Source: Flemingiibacterium sp045579105 (GTDB lineage: Bacteria > Bacillota > Clostridia > Oscillospirales > CAG-272). From it: a stretch of DNA of 49,038 nucleotides. The position numbers and the translations under genes are program-made. This document shows, piece after piece, positions 1 to 7,744 of this stretch; the first letter of the stretch is position 1, and each line of letters starts with the position of its first letter. The notes below the pieces were generated by a model. The model saw nothing but the letters and a program-made list of their open reading frames with translations. It did not search any database and had not been told where the DNA came from. The stretch is from the NCBI GenBank assembly GCA_045579105.1, contig JAZNLM010000004.1:1-49038 (forward strand), in the 5' to 3' direction.

Positions 1-21
1 AGCGGAGGATTTTCCTCCGCT
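1..21 (-). terminator. Terminator hairpin, cut by the window edge
   Basis: A perfect inverted repeat (AGCGGAGGA, 3-nt loop, TCCTCCGCT) follows the stop of the minus-strand zinc-ribbon gene. The expected T-run would lie outside the window, so this is a probable terminator only. Confidence 0.6.
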
Positions 22-48
22 CTTGTTATATCGAGATATGATTTGTAT

Positions 49-450
49 TTAGTCCGCATCCAAAACATCAACAGGTTGCAACACTAATTTTGTACACATT
101 ATACCTTGGCGAGCTGTTACATTATATCTTTTAGTTTTTGCAGGGTCAACCACACCCGTGCATTCACCAGCGTGATGATTCAAGCTCATATGATATTTTA
201 CAGTAATATTAGTTGCGCCATCGAAATACAGTTCCGCTATCTCTCCTGAAGTTCCTTGCCAAAGAATTTTGCCACCAGAGGAAATGGAAACTTTTTGATT
301 ATTAAGCCGAGCGGTCGATTTCAAAACGGATAATTTAATCATAACGCTTCCATTTGGCTTACTAGATGCAATCGGAAATCCAGAGTTGGGACAACTGTTT
401 GCTCTGTCAGAAACATCTCTTCCACATTCGGGACACTTAATCATTGCCAT
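49..450 (-). CDS. Zinc-ribbon domain protein of unknown function
   Basis: The protein is about 133 residues. It opens with a zinc-ribbon knuckle (IKCPECGRDV), but the second knuckle reads CPNSGF, so one of the usual four cysteines is replaced by serine. The rest is a predicted beta-rich domain without a motif I recognise. The start at 450 is chosen because AAAGGA lies just upstream and the zinc ribbon begins two residues later; an upstream in-frame ATG at 504 would run into a terminator hairpin. No operon partner is visible. Function unknown. Confidence 0.75.
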   Translation of the reverse strand: MAMIKCPECGRDVSDRANSCPNSGFPIASSKPNGSVMIKLSVLKSTARLNNQKVSISSGGKILWQGTSGEIAELYFDGATNITVKYHMSLNHHAGECTGVVDPAKTKRYNVTARQGIMCTKLVLQPVDVLDAD

Positions 451-486
451 AACACAAATATCCTTTCTAAATGTAAAATTGAAAAT

Positions 487-700
487 AAAAAAGGTGCGCC
501 CCAATAAGAGAACGCACCCGAAAAATGCAAACTCCTATTGTTGCTACATAAATCTCAACGAAAAGAGGATACTCCTACATTTCATCAGCGGAACTTGCAC
601 TTTTACCAAATTCAAACTGATAAAATGTAAAAAGGGTACAGTATCCCTATGAAAACAGCGAGATTTTCTCTTTGAAATCGTTGATTTAATTTGTGTAGCA
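487..700 (-). ncRNA. Rod-shaped small RNA candidate, 6S-like
   Basis: The minus-strand transcript predicted from 700 leftward has complementary ends: TGCTACA at 700-694 pairs with TGTAGCA at 548-542. Stems AAATC/GATTT, AACGA/TCGTT and AAAGAG/CTCTTT continue the closing helix. A roughly 20-nt unpaired 5' strand follows, then GGATAC/GTATCC, a 12-bp helix (ACATTTTATCAG with CTGATGAAATGT, one G-U pair) and an apical stem GAATTTG/CAAGTTC. A promoter (705-733) sits directly upstream and a terminator (493-519) closes the unit. No convincing ORF lies inside. A long rod with a large internal loop is the architecture of 6S RNA, the sigma-A RNA polymerase decoy, but here the loop is mostly one-sided, so the family assignment is tentative. 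That this is a structured RNA is better supported than its name. Confidence 0.5.
493..519 (-). terminator. Rho-independent terminator of the upstream small RNA
   Basis: On the minus strand GGTGCG and CGCACC pair around a loop of about 14 nt and are followed by TTTTTT. No protein gene ends just upstream on this strand, which suits a short RNA gene starting near 700. It could also attenuate the zinc-ribbon gene. Confidence 0.6.
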
Positions 701-704
701 GTAA

Positions 705-733
705 ATTGTACCATAGACTTATGAACAATTCAA
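705..733 (-). promoter_or_regulatory. Promoter of the 6S-like RNA
   Basis: Minus strand: TTGAAT (728-733), 17-bp spacer, TACAAT (705-710). The predicted start falls at about 698-700, exactly where the closing stem of the RNA begins. Confidence 0.55.
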
Positions 734-852
734 GATATGAGAGTATATTTGTTATTTTAATGTTATGATTTCTCTTGAGTTGTTCATTTTTTATGATATA
801 ATTTAATAATGTAATCAATAACACCCAATGACGAGATTGTCGTTCAAACGCC

Positions 853-883
853 AAAAGAGCCGCGGCTTTGCTGAGGCTCTTTT
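853..883 (-). terminator. Terminator of the small membrane protein gene
   Basis: AAAAGAGCC pairs with GGCTCTTTT (9 bp, 13-nt loop). It lies directly after the stop at 885 on the minus strand and ends in TTTT. Confidence 0.7.
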
Positions 884-884
884 A

Positions 885-1274
885 TTATTCCCATTTCCCA
901 CGCCGCTTTCTCACCAACGCAATCACGCCGAACGTCGTGAGCATAAACGCGAGCATTATACCCGTATACACAAATGCTGCGGGCGGCTCGACTATGTCGT
1001 AGCGGAGCGAGTTTGCAAGCGCACAGACGAAGAATATCACGCCCATAAGCCCTGCATATGCGTAGTCACGAAAGGACGTCACCGCGGTCGCTATACCGTA
1101 CAGCACGGCGAGGAGCGGATAGTAAACGAGCATCTGCTCAATTCCGTAAAAGTCTATCTGTATGCTGCCGCCGCCCGTCTTTTCGGGTATAAGCACGAGA
1201 AACACAAGGCACAAAGCAAGATTTAACAGCACAAACGCTGTCAGCTTGTTTTTTATGTGGTCACGTCTGAACAT
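885..1274 (-). CDS. Small four-helix membrane protein, unknown
   Basis: A 129-residue protein with about four hydrophobic segments (roughly residues 12-30, 42-62, 67-87 and 98-120) and a basic C-terminus (RKRRGK), which suggests an integral membrane protein with a cytoplasmic tail. No catalytic motif is visible. ATG at 1274 is preferred because GGAGG lies 8-9 nt upstream; longer in-frame starts would lie inside the 4Fe-4S gene. It sits 58 bp downstream of the 4Fe-4S gene on the same strand, separated by a perfect palindrome. Confidence 0.7.
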   Translation of the reverse strand: MFRRDHIKNKLTAFVLLNLALCLVFLVLIPEKTGGGSIQIDFYGIEQMLVYYPLLAVLYGIATAVTSFRDYAYAGLMGVIFFVCALANSLRYDIVEPPAAFVYTGIMLAFMLTTFGVIALVRKRRGKWE

Positions 1275-1294
1275 AAGCGCCGCCTCCAAAAAAT

Positions 1295-1322
1295 TGTGGT
1301 ATACCAAATTCAGTATACCACA
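1295..1322 (-). promoter_or_regulatory. Perfect 10-bp palindrome in front of the membrane protein gene
   Basis: TGTGGTATAC, 8-nt spacer, GTATACCACA. It lies 20 bp upstream of the start codon at 1274. On the minus strand it is followed by AATTTTTT and then the ribosome site, so it can be read as a repressor operator or as an intergenic terminator/attenuator. The sequence does not decide between the two. Confidence 0.5.
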
Positions 1323-1332
1323 AAATTTATAT

Positions 1333-2058
1333 TTAGTCAACCCTGCGCCCGTCGGTCGTAATCGTGACGACCTGCCACGGGATAAACTTACCGCTCGCCT
1401 GAAGCGCACGCTTCGCCGCCTGCTCGATACCGCCGCAGCACGGCACCTCCATACGTACCACCGTAACGCTCTTTATGTTATTGTTTGCGATGATAGGCGT
1501 CAGCTTTTCGGCATAGTCGCCTTCATCAAGCTTCGGACATCCGATAAGCGTAACGCGGTTTCGTATAAATTCATTATGGAAGTTTCCATAAGCATACGCC
1601 GTACAGTCTGCGGCTATGAGCAGATTTGCCCCGTCGAAATACGGCGCGTTGACAGGCACGAGCTTTATCTGCACCGGCCACTGCATAAGCTGACTCGAAA
1701 CCGTCTGCGTACTCGCGCTGGGAACAGCGCACGCCTCGCGCTTTATGCTTTTAGCGTTTGTACCGGGACAACCGCACGGAAGCTTCTTTGGCGCACTGCC
1801 GCGTGAACCCGGGTTATCCTTCTTTGCCTTCTCCGCAAGTACGGCCGCTTCGTCATATGCAGGCGCTTCTCTTTCCTCAAATGTAATTGCGCCGGTCGGA
1901 CAAGCCGGAAGACAGTCACCAAGACCGTCGCAATAATCCTCGCGCGTGAGCTGAGCCTTTCCGTTTACCATTTCAATCGCGCCCTCGTGACACGCCGTGG
2001 CACAAGAGCCGCAGCCATTGCACTTATCTTCATTTATTCTTATTATTTTTCTTTTCAT
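1333..2058 (-). CDS. 4Fe-4S ferredoxin-type iron-sulfur protein
   Basis: The 241-residue protein starts with two ferredoxin motifs (CNGCGSCATACHEGAI near 15-30; CDGLGDCLPACPTGAI near 43-58), followed by a Cys/Pro linker (PCGCPG near 94-99). The C-terminal half has conserved cysteines in IGCPKLD and PCCGG. Related clostridial proteins are annotated as 4Fe-4S binding and often travel with hybrid-cluster or nitrosative-stress genes, which I recall rather than can check here. AAGGAGAAG stands 6-7 nt before the ATG. A palindrome near -41.5 suggests activation by a redox or NO-responsive regulator. The exact reaction is unknown. Confidence 0.8.
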   Translation of the reverse strand: MKRKIIRINEDKCNGCGSCATACHEGAIEMVNGKAQLTREDYCDGLGDCLPACPTGAITFEEREAPAYDEAAVLAEKAKKDNPGSRGSAPKKLPCGCPGTNAKSIKREACAVPSASTQTVSSQLMQWPVQIKLVPVNAPYFDGANLLIAADCTAYAYGNFHNEFIRNRVTLIGCPKLDEGDYAEKLTPIIANNNIKSVTVVRMEVPCCGGIEQAAKRALQASGKFIPWQVVTITTDGRRVD

Positions 2059-2097
2059 ATAACTTCTCCTTGTGGTTTATTTATTATTTACGACTTA

Positions 2098-2140
2098 ATT
2101 ATATCACCCCCGCAAGGATATATCTGTTGATTTTTCAACA
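2098..2140 (-). promoter_or_regulatory. Extended -10 promoter with palindrome near -41.5
   Basis: Minus strand: TGA-TATAAT (2098-2103 plus TG extension) with no good -35. TGTTGA-TTTT-TCAACA (2125-2140) is a perfect 6-bp inverted repeat whose centre is about 41.5 bp upstream of the predicted start (about 2091), the usual place for class II CRP/FNR-type activation. The half-site also matches the Rex consensus TTGTTAA-N4-TTAACAA at 10 of 14 positions. Confidence 0.45.
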
Positions 2141-2202
2141 TACATATAATTTATCACCCCTCACAAACAGGGGTTACGCTAGAATAAAAGAGAGCAATAA
2201 TG

Positions 2203-2244
2203 AAAAAAATCAACACGCGAGATACTCTCCGTGTTGACTTTTTT
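2203..2244 (-). terminator. Bidirectional terminator at the end of the polysaccharide operon
   Basis: TCAACACG (2210-2217) pairs with CGTGTTGA (2230-2237). The stem is flanked by an A-run on the left and a T-run on the right, so it can work on both strands. It follows the stop at 2246 of the last minus-strand gene. Confidence 0.8.
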
Positions 2245-2245
2245 A

Positions 2246-4285
2246 TTAAATCTTAAGCATTTCTGCATCAGTATTGGTTAGACTGGTCATAGTGTTCTTA
2301 AGGTTTTCCCTGGTGTTTACCGTTTCTGGAGTACAGTACGTAGGAACAACCTTTATAAGTGCCTCTTTTACTACATCATCATCGTCTGTAGCAAGCGCTG
2401 TTCTAAGGATATCGAGTCTTTCGTTTAATTCTTCTAATGGGAGAGGAGTGTCACGCTCTATGAATATCATACTGTTTTCAGTCTTATCAAGCTCTTCAGT
2501 GCGAATGAGCAACTCTTCATAAAGCTTTTCGCCAGGACGAAGACCGGTTTCAACGATATCAATATCGCGGTAAGGCTCGAATCCGCCAAGGCGTATCATC
2601 GTTTCTGCAAGCTCTAAAATATGTATCGGCTTCCCCATGTCGAGAACAAAAAGTTCACCGTTTTTTGCCATAGCTCCTGACTGAAGCACAAGCTGGCTTG
2701 CCTCTGGAATGGTCATAAAATATCGTATGATACGCTTATCTGTTATAGTAACCGGGCCACCATTCATTATCTGACGCTTGAAAAGTGGAACGACCGATGC
2801 CGCACTTCCGAGAACGTTTCCGAATCTAGTTGCGCTGAACGTAGTGGATGTACCCGTACGACTGTGGCTTTGTACAATCATCTCGCAGAAGCGTTTTGTA
2901 GCGCCCATCACGTTAGTTGGATTAACCGCCTTGTCGGTGGATACCATCATAACTCTCTCTACGCCGTATTTTTCGGAAAGCTCAACAACGTTGAGCGTGC
3001 CAAATATGTTGTTCTTTACAGCCTCACAGCAGTTGTGCTCCATAAGCGGAACATGCTTGTGCGCAGCTACGTGAAGAACTACGTTTGGATTGTGTGAGAA
3101 AAAAACCTTTTCCAAACCGTTCACATCGCAAACCGAAACAATCTCAACGCACACATTAAGTTTCTCCCCGTATGCCATACGAAGTTCCTGCTGGATATCA
3201 TACGCACCATTTTCGCAGATATCAAGTATAATGAGCTTTTGAGGTTCCATTCTTGCTATCTGACGACAAAGTTCGCTACCAATAGATCCGCCACCACCGG
3301 TTATGAGAACCGCTTTTCCCTTATAGTATGCATTGGTACGCTCACCATTAACCTGAACAGGCTTACGGAATAAAAGCTCCTCAATATCAAACTCGCGCAT
3401 ATGACGTTTCCCATTAGTGGTAGTCTGCATAGTGGGATAGTCGTAAACCTTAATCTTGCAGCCGGTCTTTTTGTAAAACTCGTAGAGTTCTTTTATTCTC
3501 TTGGGATTAACTCTCGGCAGTGCAAAAACAATTTCCTGAATACCCTTATCCGCGAGTACTTTTTCAATATCTTCTTCACCCGAAATTATCGGAAGATCAA
3601 ATATCTGACGTCCTATTTTAGATTTATCCTTATCAATAAAACAGCACGGTATGTATCCCGAACGAGGATTTTTTATAAGTTCCTGTGCCAGCATGACACC
3701 AACCTGACCCGCACCAACTATTGCAATCTTTATCTTATTGTTAACCTTCTGTTTGTCTTCTTCCTTGTTAACATTTTCACTTTCAAAGGAAAGTCCGCTG
3801 ATAAATCCCATAAACGAACGAAGAAATTTTGCATGCTTTCTGTCTGCATTTTTTGCAGATTCATAAAGAAGCTGATACATCATTCGCATTGCAACAGCAA
3901 GTAAGAGGCTAAAAGATATTATAGAAAACGCGCGGACAAATGTGATTCTTTGTATTGGAAGAATAATCTGAAGTACAAGGTAGAGTACACCGGCAAAAAA
4001 GTCCGATATGATAAGCCTGATATACGCCATAGGATAACCATAGCGCCATATTTGCCTATAAACTCCGCAACCAGATCTGCACGCCCATACACAAACAAAG
4101 GTAAGCGCCAAATGCAAAAAAAACGGAACCGCGCCCAATGCACTTTTACTGCTCGGATAAAAACCAAGCATCAGTATGTTTACTATTAAAAGAAGAATAA
4201 GGTCATATACCTGGAGCGGGAGATGGCGTTTTCTGCGTGGCTTCGCAGATGCCATCTCGGGATGTTCGCCAGAAATATTATTCAT
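2246..4285 (-). CDS. Membrane-bound nucleotide-sugar 4,6-dehydratase (FlaA1/WbpM/CapD family)
   Basis: The 679-residue length is typical of the long, membrane-anchored members. Four N-terminal membrane helices (about 25-45, 50-70, 88-110, 118-138) precede a first Rossmann fold (GAGQVG, 191-196) and the catalytic SDR domain (GGGGSIG, 330-336). The active site shows STDK (449-452) and Met460 with Lys464, that is, the Met-Lys pair that replaces the usual Tyr-Lys in this family. Members convert UDP-GlcNAc to the 4-keto-6-deoxy sugar at the inner membrane face, the first step to bacillosamine or FucNAc-type sugars. GAGGAG precedes the start; the gap to the upstream LCP gene is 8 bp. Last gene of the operon. 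Confidence 0.93.
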   Translation of the reverse strand: MNNISGEHPEMASAKPRRKRHLPLQVYDLILLLIVNILMLGFYPSSKSALGAVPFFLHLALTFVCVWACRSGCGVYRQIWRYGYPMAYIRLIISDFFAGVLYLVLQIILPIQRITFVRAFSIISFSLLLAVAMRMMYQLLYESAKNADRKHAKFLRSFMGFISGLSFESENVNKEEDKQKVNNKIKIAIVGAGQVGVMLAQELIKNPRSGYIPCCFIDKDKSKIGRQIFDLPIISGEEDIEKVLADKGIQEIVFALPRVNPKRIKELYEFYKKTGCKIKVYDYPTMQTTTNGKRHMREFDIEELLFRKPVQVNGERTNAYYKGKAVLITGGGGSIGSELCRQIARMEPQKLIILDICENGAYDIQQELRMAYGEKLNVCVEIVSVCDVNGLEKVFFSHNPNVVLHVAAHKHVPLMEHNCCEAVKNNIFGTLNVVELSEKYGVERVMMVSTDKAVNPTNVMGATKRFCEMIVQSHSRTGTSTTFSATRFGNVLGSAASVVPLFKRQIMNGGPVTITDKRIIRYFMTIPEASQLVLQSGAMAKNGELFVLDMGKPIHILELAETMIRLGGFEPYRDIDIVETGLRPGEKLYEELLIRTEELDKTENSMIFIERDTPLPLEELNERLDILRTALATDDDDVVKEALIKVVPTYCTPETVNTRENLKNTMTSLTNTDAEMLKI

Positions 4286-4293
4286 TCGTTTAA

Positions 4294-5277
4294 TTACTCC
4301 TCAATTTTATAGAAAAGATCTATCACAGTTTTTTGTGCTGACGCCTCATCAACGTAATATTCAACGTACTGATCGGTTTTTACAGCTTCACCAGCAAGAG
4401 TTAGTATGTCACCGTGTGAATACGTCTGCAGTCGCTCGGCAAGCACCGAAAGCTGATTGGCCGTAAGATCAGATACTACGTATTCGCTAACATCGACAAG
4501 CGTTTTAAGAGCATTATCAAGGTCATTATCTACGCATTGCTTTACAAAAGCGGTGATATATTGGCGCTGACGTTCCATACGTTCGAGGTTACTCGTGGTT
4601 GCCGCCGCACTTCTGTAGCGCACGAATTTGAGAGCATTATCGCCATTAAGTGTAACTGTAGCACCCCTGGTAAATTCTTCGCCTATATCAGTAAGATCAT
4701 GCTCAAGTGTTACGGTAACTCCGCCCACACTATCGTTAATTTTCGGTATTGCATCCATTGTGAATGAAATATAATGGTTGATCTTTACGCTGTAAAGCAG
4801 ATTTTCAACCGCCGACACCGTATTACGGCACTGCAATTTTCCACTTCCACCGTACGTATGAGCAAGTGCAAGCTGAGCAACGTACGTGCCGTATTTGTTT
4901 CCGTTATCATCTATCTGCGTGATATCGGTCATAGTATCTCGGTTAATATGAAGTACGCTAAAGGAATGATCGAGCTTGTCGATAATTAAAAGCGCAATAA
5001 AGTCCGCCTGAAGTGAATCGGCACGGGAATTATCCGGGGTTGTTATCGAGTCGATACCCATAACAAGTACACTCTCTTTGTTTTCATCAAGAGTGTAAAG
5101 ACTTCCCTTATAATATAGTTGCGACTTTCCCGTATTCGTATAATTCAGTGAGTCAGGTGACTCATCCATGCGGTTAAAAATCTTTTCGGCAAGTCGAAAA
5201 ATAGTGATCAGGGACACAACAAACACGAGAAAAAACAACACGATTACTATTCCTTTAGTAAGTTTTTTCCTATCCAT
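4294..5277 (-). CDS. LytR-CpsA-Psr (LCP) family glycopolymer transferase
   Basis: 327 residues with one N-terminal membrane helix (about 8-28) and an extracellular LCP domain. Visible hallmarks are LVMGID, NRDTM (usually PRDT), VGGV, the RYRS segment and a Met/Arg-rich RMERQRQ stretch that supplies the arginines binding the polyprenyl pyrophosphate. LCP enzymes attach lipid-linked glycopolymers to peptidoglycan. Placed between the sortase pair and the sugar dehydratase, it probably anchors the polysaccharide made by this operon to the wall. Confidence 0.9.
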   Translation of the reverse strand: MDRKKLTKGIVIVLFFLVFVVSLITIFRLAEKIFNRMDESPDSLNYTNTGKSQLYYKGSLYTLDENKESVLVMGIDSITTPDNSRADSLQADFIALLIIDKLDHSFSVLHINRDTMTDITQIDDNGNKYGTYVAQLALAHTYGGSGKLQCRNTVSAVENLLYSVKINHYISFTMDAIPKINDSVGGVTVTLEHDLTDIGEEFTRGATVTLNGDNALKFVRYRSAAATTSNLERMERQRQYITAFVKQCVDNDLDNALKTLVDVSEYVVSDLTANQLSVLAERLQTYSHGDILTLAGEAVKTDQYVEYYVDEASAQKTVIDLFYKIEE

Positions 5278-5320
5278 TTTGTATCCGCCTTTAATTTTAT
5301 TATTACTTAACTAAAACCGA

Positions 5321-6010
5321 TTACTTAGCAGATGCCTTTCTCAACTTAATAGCGCAAAGGATCGCAAGTGCCGCAAAGAATACAGCACCGAATATTGCAG
5401 GTGCGAAATAAGTGGGAACACCCGTCTGAGGCGAGTCGTGATCGCATTCGGGATCAGGACAACCATCAAGAACAATAGCAAATGCCGCCATAGAAGTTGC
5501 GGTAATAGTGATAACACCGTTCTCATCTATAGTGTAGTCAACTATCTCCATATGGTGATCCGAATATGACTCTGTTATAATAAGGAAAAGGTCATCTGCA
5601 TCTATGCCCTGAAGTTTGATTTTAAAGGTAATCTCTTTACCCGTTTCTGCATCGCTTCCAAGCTCGCTTAAGTAACGCACGTCAAAGATATCGCTTATTA
5701 CCGCGTGCTCAATAGGTGCGCCGGAAGTAAAACTTTCCCAAACTGCTTCGAAATCTTTTACAATTTGAGTCAACTCATTATCGTTAAGCTTTTCTTTAGC
5801 ATCACGAAGGCTTTCATCGATATCGATATGAAGGTCAATAATATCATCATAAAGATGAGCAATAGGCGTAATTATGAGATCGTCGTCGCCCTCAACAAGT
5901 TCGGGACCATCCTTACGCTCCACGCTGGGCGTAAATTGTACTGCCGCTGCAGTTATACTAAAAACCATAGCGAACGCCATAAAAAATGTCAAAATACGTA
6001 ATGCTTTCAT
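5321..6010 (-). CDS. Secreted wall-anchored protein, probable sortase substrate
   Basis: 229 residues. Residues 1-23 form a signal peptide. The mature part is acidic and predicted beta-rich with no family I recognise. The C-terminus has a sorting-signal layout: SPQTG (193-197), a hydrophobic helix (about 202-221) and a basic tail (KLRKASAK). SPQTG departs from LPXTG but keeps the P-X-T-G core. Its gene is 31 bp downstream of a class B sortase gene, which strongly suggests an enzyme-substrate pair. A CPDPEC segment just before the motif could form a disulfide. Function of the surface domain unknown. Confidence 0.8.
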   Translation of the reverse strand: MKALRILTFFMAFAMVFSITAAAVQFTPSVERKDGPELVEGDDDLIITPIAHLYDDIIDLHIDIDESLRDAKEKLNDNELTQIVKDFEAVWESFTSGAPIEHAVISDIFDVRYLSELGSDAETGKEITFKIKLQGIDADDLFLIITESYSDHHMEIVDYTIDENGVITITATSMAAFAIVLDGCPDPECDHDSPQTGVPTYFAPAIFGAVFFAALAILCAIKLRKASAK

Positions 6011-6041
6011 TGTGTAGTATCTCCTTACAATAAATTATATA

Positions 6042-6935
6042 TCAGTTGGAAGCATTCCCAACATCATCATTTTTCAAATCGTCCTCAAAGACCGCCATAA
6101 CAAGATATCGTCTTGTGGTATCTTCGTTAAGGCAAACAGAAAGTATTATAACTCGGTCACCAACGCGCGGAAAGGAATCTTTATCAAAGTTCGCTCCGAT
6201 TTCCCTTACATGTTTTACCTCGTTAAAGAAGCGAGTGTACCAATATTTAACCGAGAAATCATACGTATCAAGCAAATGTGCTTTGCTGAACGGAACCGCG
6301 GCAAAAACTTTATAATGACGCACTTCATCGGGAAGATAAATTACTATGTCATTATGCTCGTCAAATGATACTGGATCCGAGTAGGTTCTTTGAAGCTGAC
6401 CGAACATAGTTCCCGAGCGCATCGTGTGTCCATATATCACCGTAACGGGGTCGTTGAAATCGCGGCTATTGTAGGTTGCTTCCGTAAACAGAGAGCCGCC
6501 TATATACCATTTCCCATTATATGCGGTGTTTAAATATTTTTTGTCGTTACTTTGACTTTGCAGCACGGGGTAATCTATTTTAGTGTCTTCAATCTCTATC
6601 CACGCGTGTATGTCGGGGTTAACCTGCCACAGCGTGTCAAAATCAAGAAGTCCCTGTGTATTCGACGTATCTTCGATAGGATCGATTACAGGAAGCGTAT
6701 CTGCGCCGTCTGTCGTGTCTTTTGTGTCAGTCGTGTGCGACGTTTCAAACTGCTTTATCGAGTCTCTCAAAGCTTCAAAAGCATCGTCATCATCGCGGGT
6801 AAGCATCATTTGATAGATAAGGGCTAAACATATGCACGCACACACACAGACAAGGCAAATACACAGCAAAATTATATATTTTATTTTCGAGTTGCTATCC
6901 GTATTACCTCTCATAAATACAGCCGTAGCTTCCAC
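6042..6935 (-). CDS. srtB: Class B sortase
   Basis: 297 residues: a single N-terminal membrane helix (about 19-42, Cys-rich), an acidic Asp/Thr linker to about residue 95, then the sortase fold. Catalytic residues are visible: His170 (IYGH), Cys268 (LSVC, usually LSTC) and Arg275/276 (TRRY). It would cleave the SPQTG signal of the next gene and join the protein to the wall. The start is taken as GTG at 6935 because GGAAGGAAAG lies 10 nt upstream, whereas the internal ATG at 6914 has no ribosome site. A short palindrome (TTCCAC-ATT-GTGGAA, 6930-6944) covers the GTG and might damp initiation. Confidence 0.9.
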   Translation of the reverse strand: MEATAVFMRGNTDSNSKIKYIILLCICLVCVCACICLALIYQMMLTRDDDDAFEALRDSIKQFETSHTTDTKDTTDGADTLPVIDPIEDTSNTQGLLDFDTLWQVNPDIHAWIEIEDTKIDYPVLQSQSNDKKYLNTAYNGKWYIGGSLFTEATYNSRDFNDPVTVIYGHTMRSGTMFGQLQRTYSDPVSFDEHNDIVIYLPDEVRHYKVFAAVPFSKAHLLDTYDFSVKYWYTRFFNEVKHVREIGANFDKDSFPRVGDRVIILSVCLNEDTTRRYLVMAVFEDDLKNDDVGNASN

Positions 6936-7003
6936 ATTGTGGAAACTTTCCTTCCATAGGCATTTACAGCCCGTTTTGAAACGTAAAACTTACACTGTCA
7001 GCT

Positions 7004-7744
7004 CTAAAATCCCAATAGGCTTCGCGCATCGTCCATCATAAATTCAATTGCATCCTCACCCAAGCGTTTCTTTATAATGTTGAGAGCAGCTCCGATATTC
7101 GGTGTACGGTCAACTAAATTGTGACAGTCTGAACCAAGCAAATGAATAAATCCCTTTTTAAAAAACTTTAAGGCCTTGCGAGATGTACGCTTTCCTATAA
7201 AAAAGTCCGCATTAGATTGCATTAGAATACCGTTTTCCATAAGCTCGTTTATAACATCATGCCGTTGTGCAAAAAGATACCGTTCCACATGTGCGATTAC
7301 CACTTGACAGCACGGTCGCCCGTTTAGTTCAAGCAAATCGTCCACCATACGCGTGGTCCACACCTGCGCTGGCATCTCTACAAGTATACAGTTGCTATCC
7401 CCGAGCTTCAGTTCGGGATAGTCCGCCATACACACGAGCCCATCAAAATATTCTATCTCTGCACCCACAATAAGCTTAATGTCAGAAATATCATCTTCCA
7501 TGGCGTATGCTTCGCAAAGCGCATCAAATGCATGATTCCTTCGCTTGATAAAGCTTTGGGGATTATCAACCTGCGGGTAAAAATGCGGCGTAAGCACAAC
7601 AAACCCAACATTATCCTCTGCCAAAGTACGTATCATATGCATACTCTGCTCTACAGAGCAACTTCCGTCGTCAACCCCCTGCAGGATATGCGTATGAAAG
7701 TCAACATATCTTCGTTCGGACGCACGAAGTACACTATCACTCAT
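7004..7744 (-). CDS. PHP-type protein tyrosine phosphatase (CpsB/YwqE)
   Basis: 246 residues with the metal-binding motifs of the PHP superfamily: DFHTHILQGVDDG (His17, His19), TPHFYP, GAEIEY, AHVERY and LGSDCHN. CpsB/YwqE enzymes remove phosphate from the tyrosine tail of the BY-kinase and so control capsule output. The gene overlaps the kinase stop by one base (ATGA-type coupling), as in other cps/eps operons, which implies translational coupling of kinase and phosphatase. Confidence 0.93.
   Translation of the reverse strand: MSDSVLRASERRYVDFHTHILQGVDDGSCSVEQSMHMIRTLAEDNVGFVVLTPHFYPQVDNPQSFIKRRNHAFDALCEAYAMEDDISDIKLIVGAEIEYFDGLVCMADYPELKLGDSNCILVEMPAQVWTTRMVDDLLELNGRPCCQVVIAHVERYLFAQRHDVINELMENGILMQSNADFFIGKRTSRKALKFFKKGFIHLLGSDCHNLVDRTPNIGAALNIIKKRLGEDAIEFMMDDARSLLGF

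Noticed and set aside
612..854. 80-codon minus-strand ORF upstream of the small RNA
   Set aside because: No ribosome site; it overlaps the promoter and the structured RNA, which explain the sequence better.
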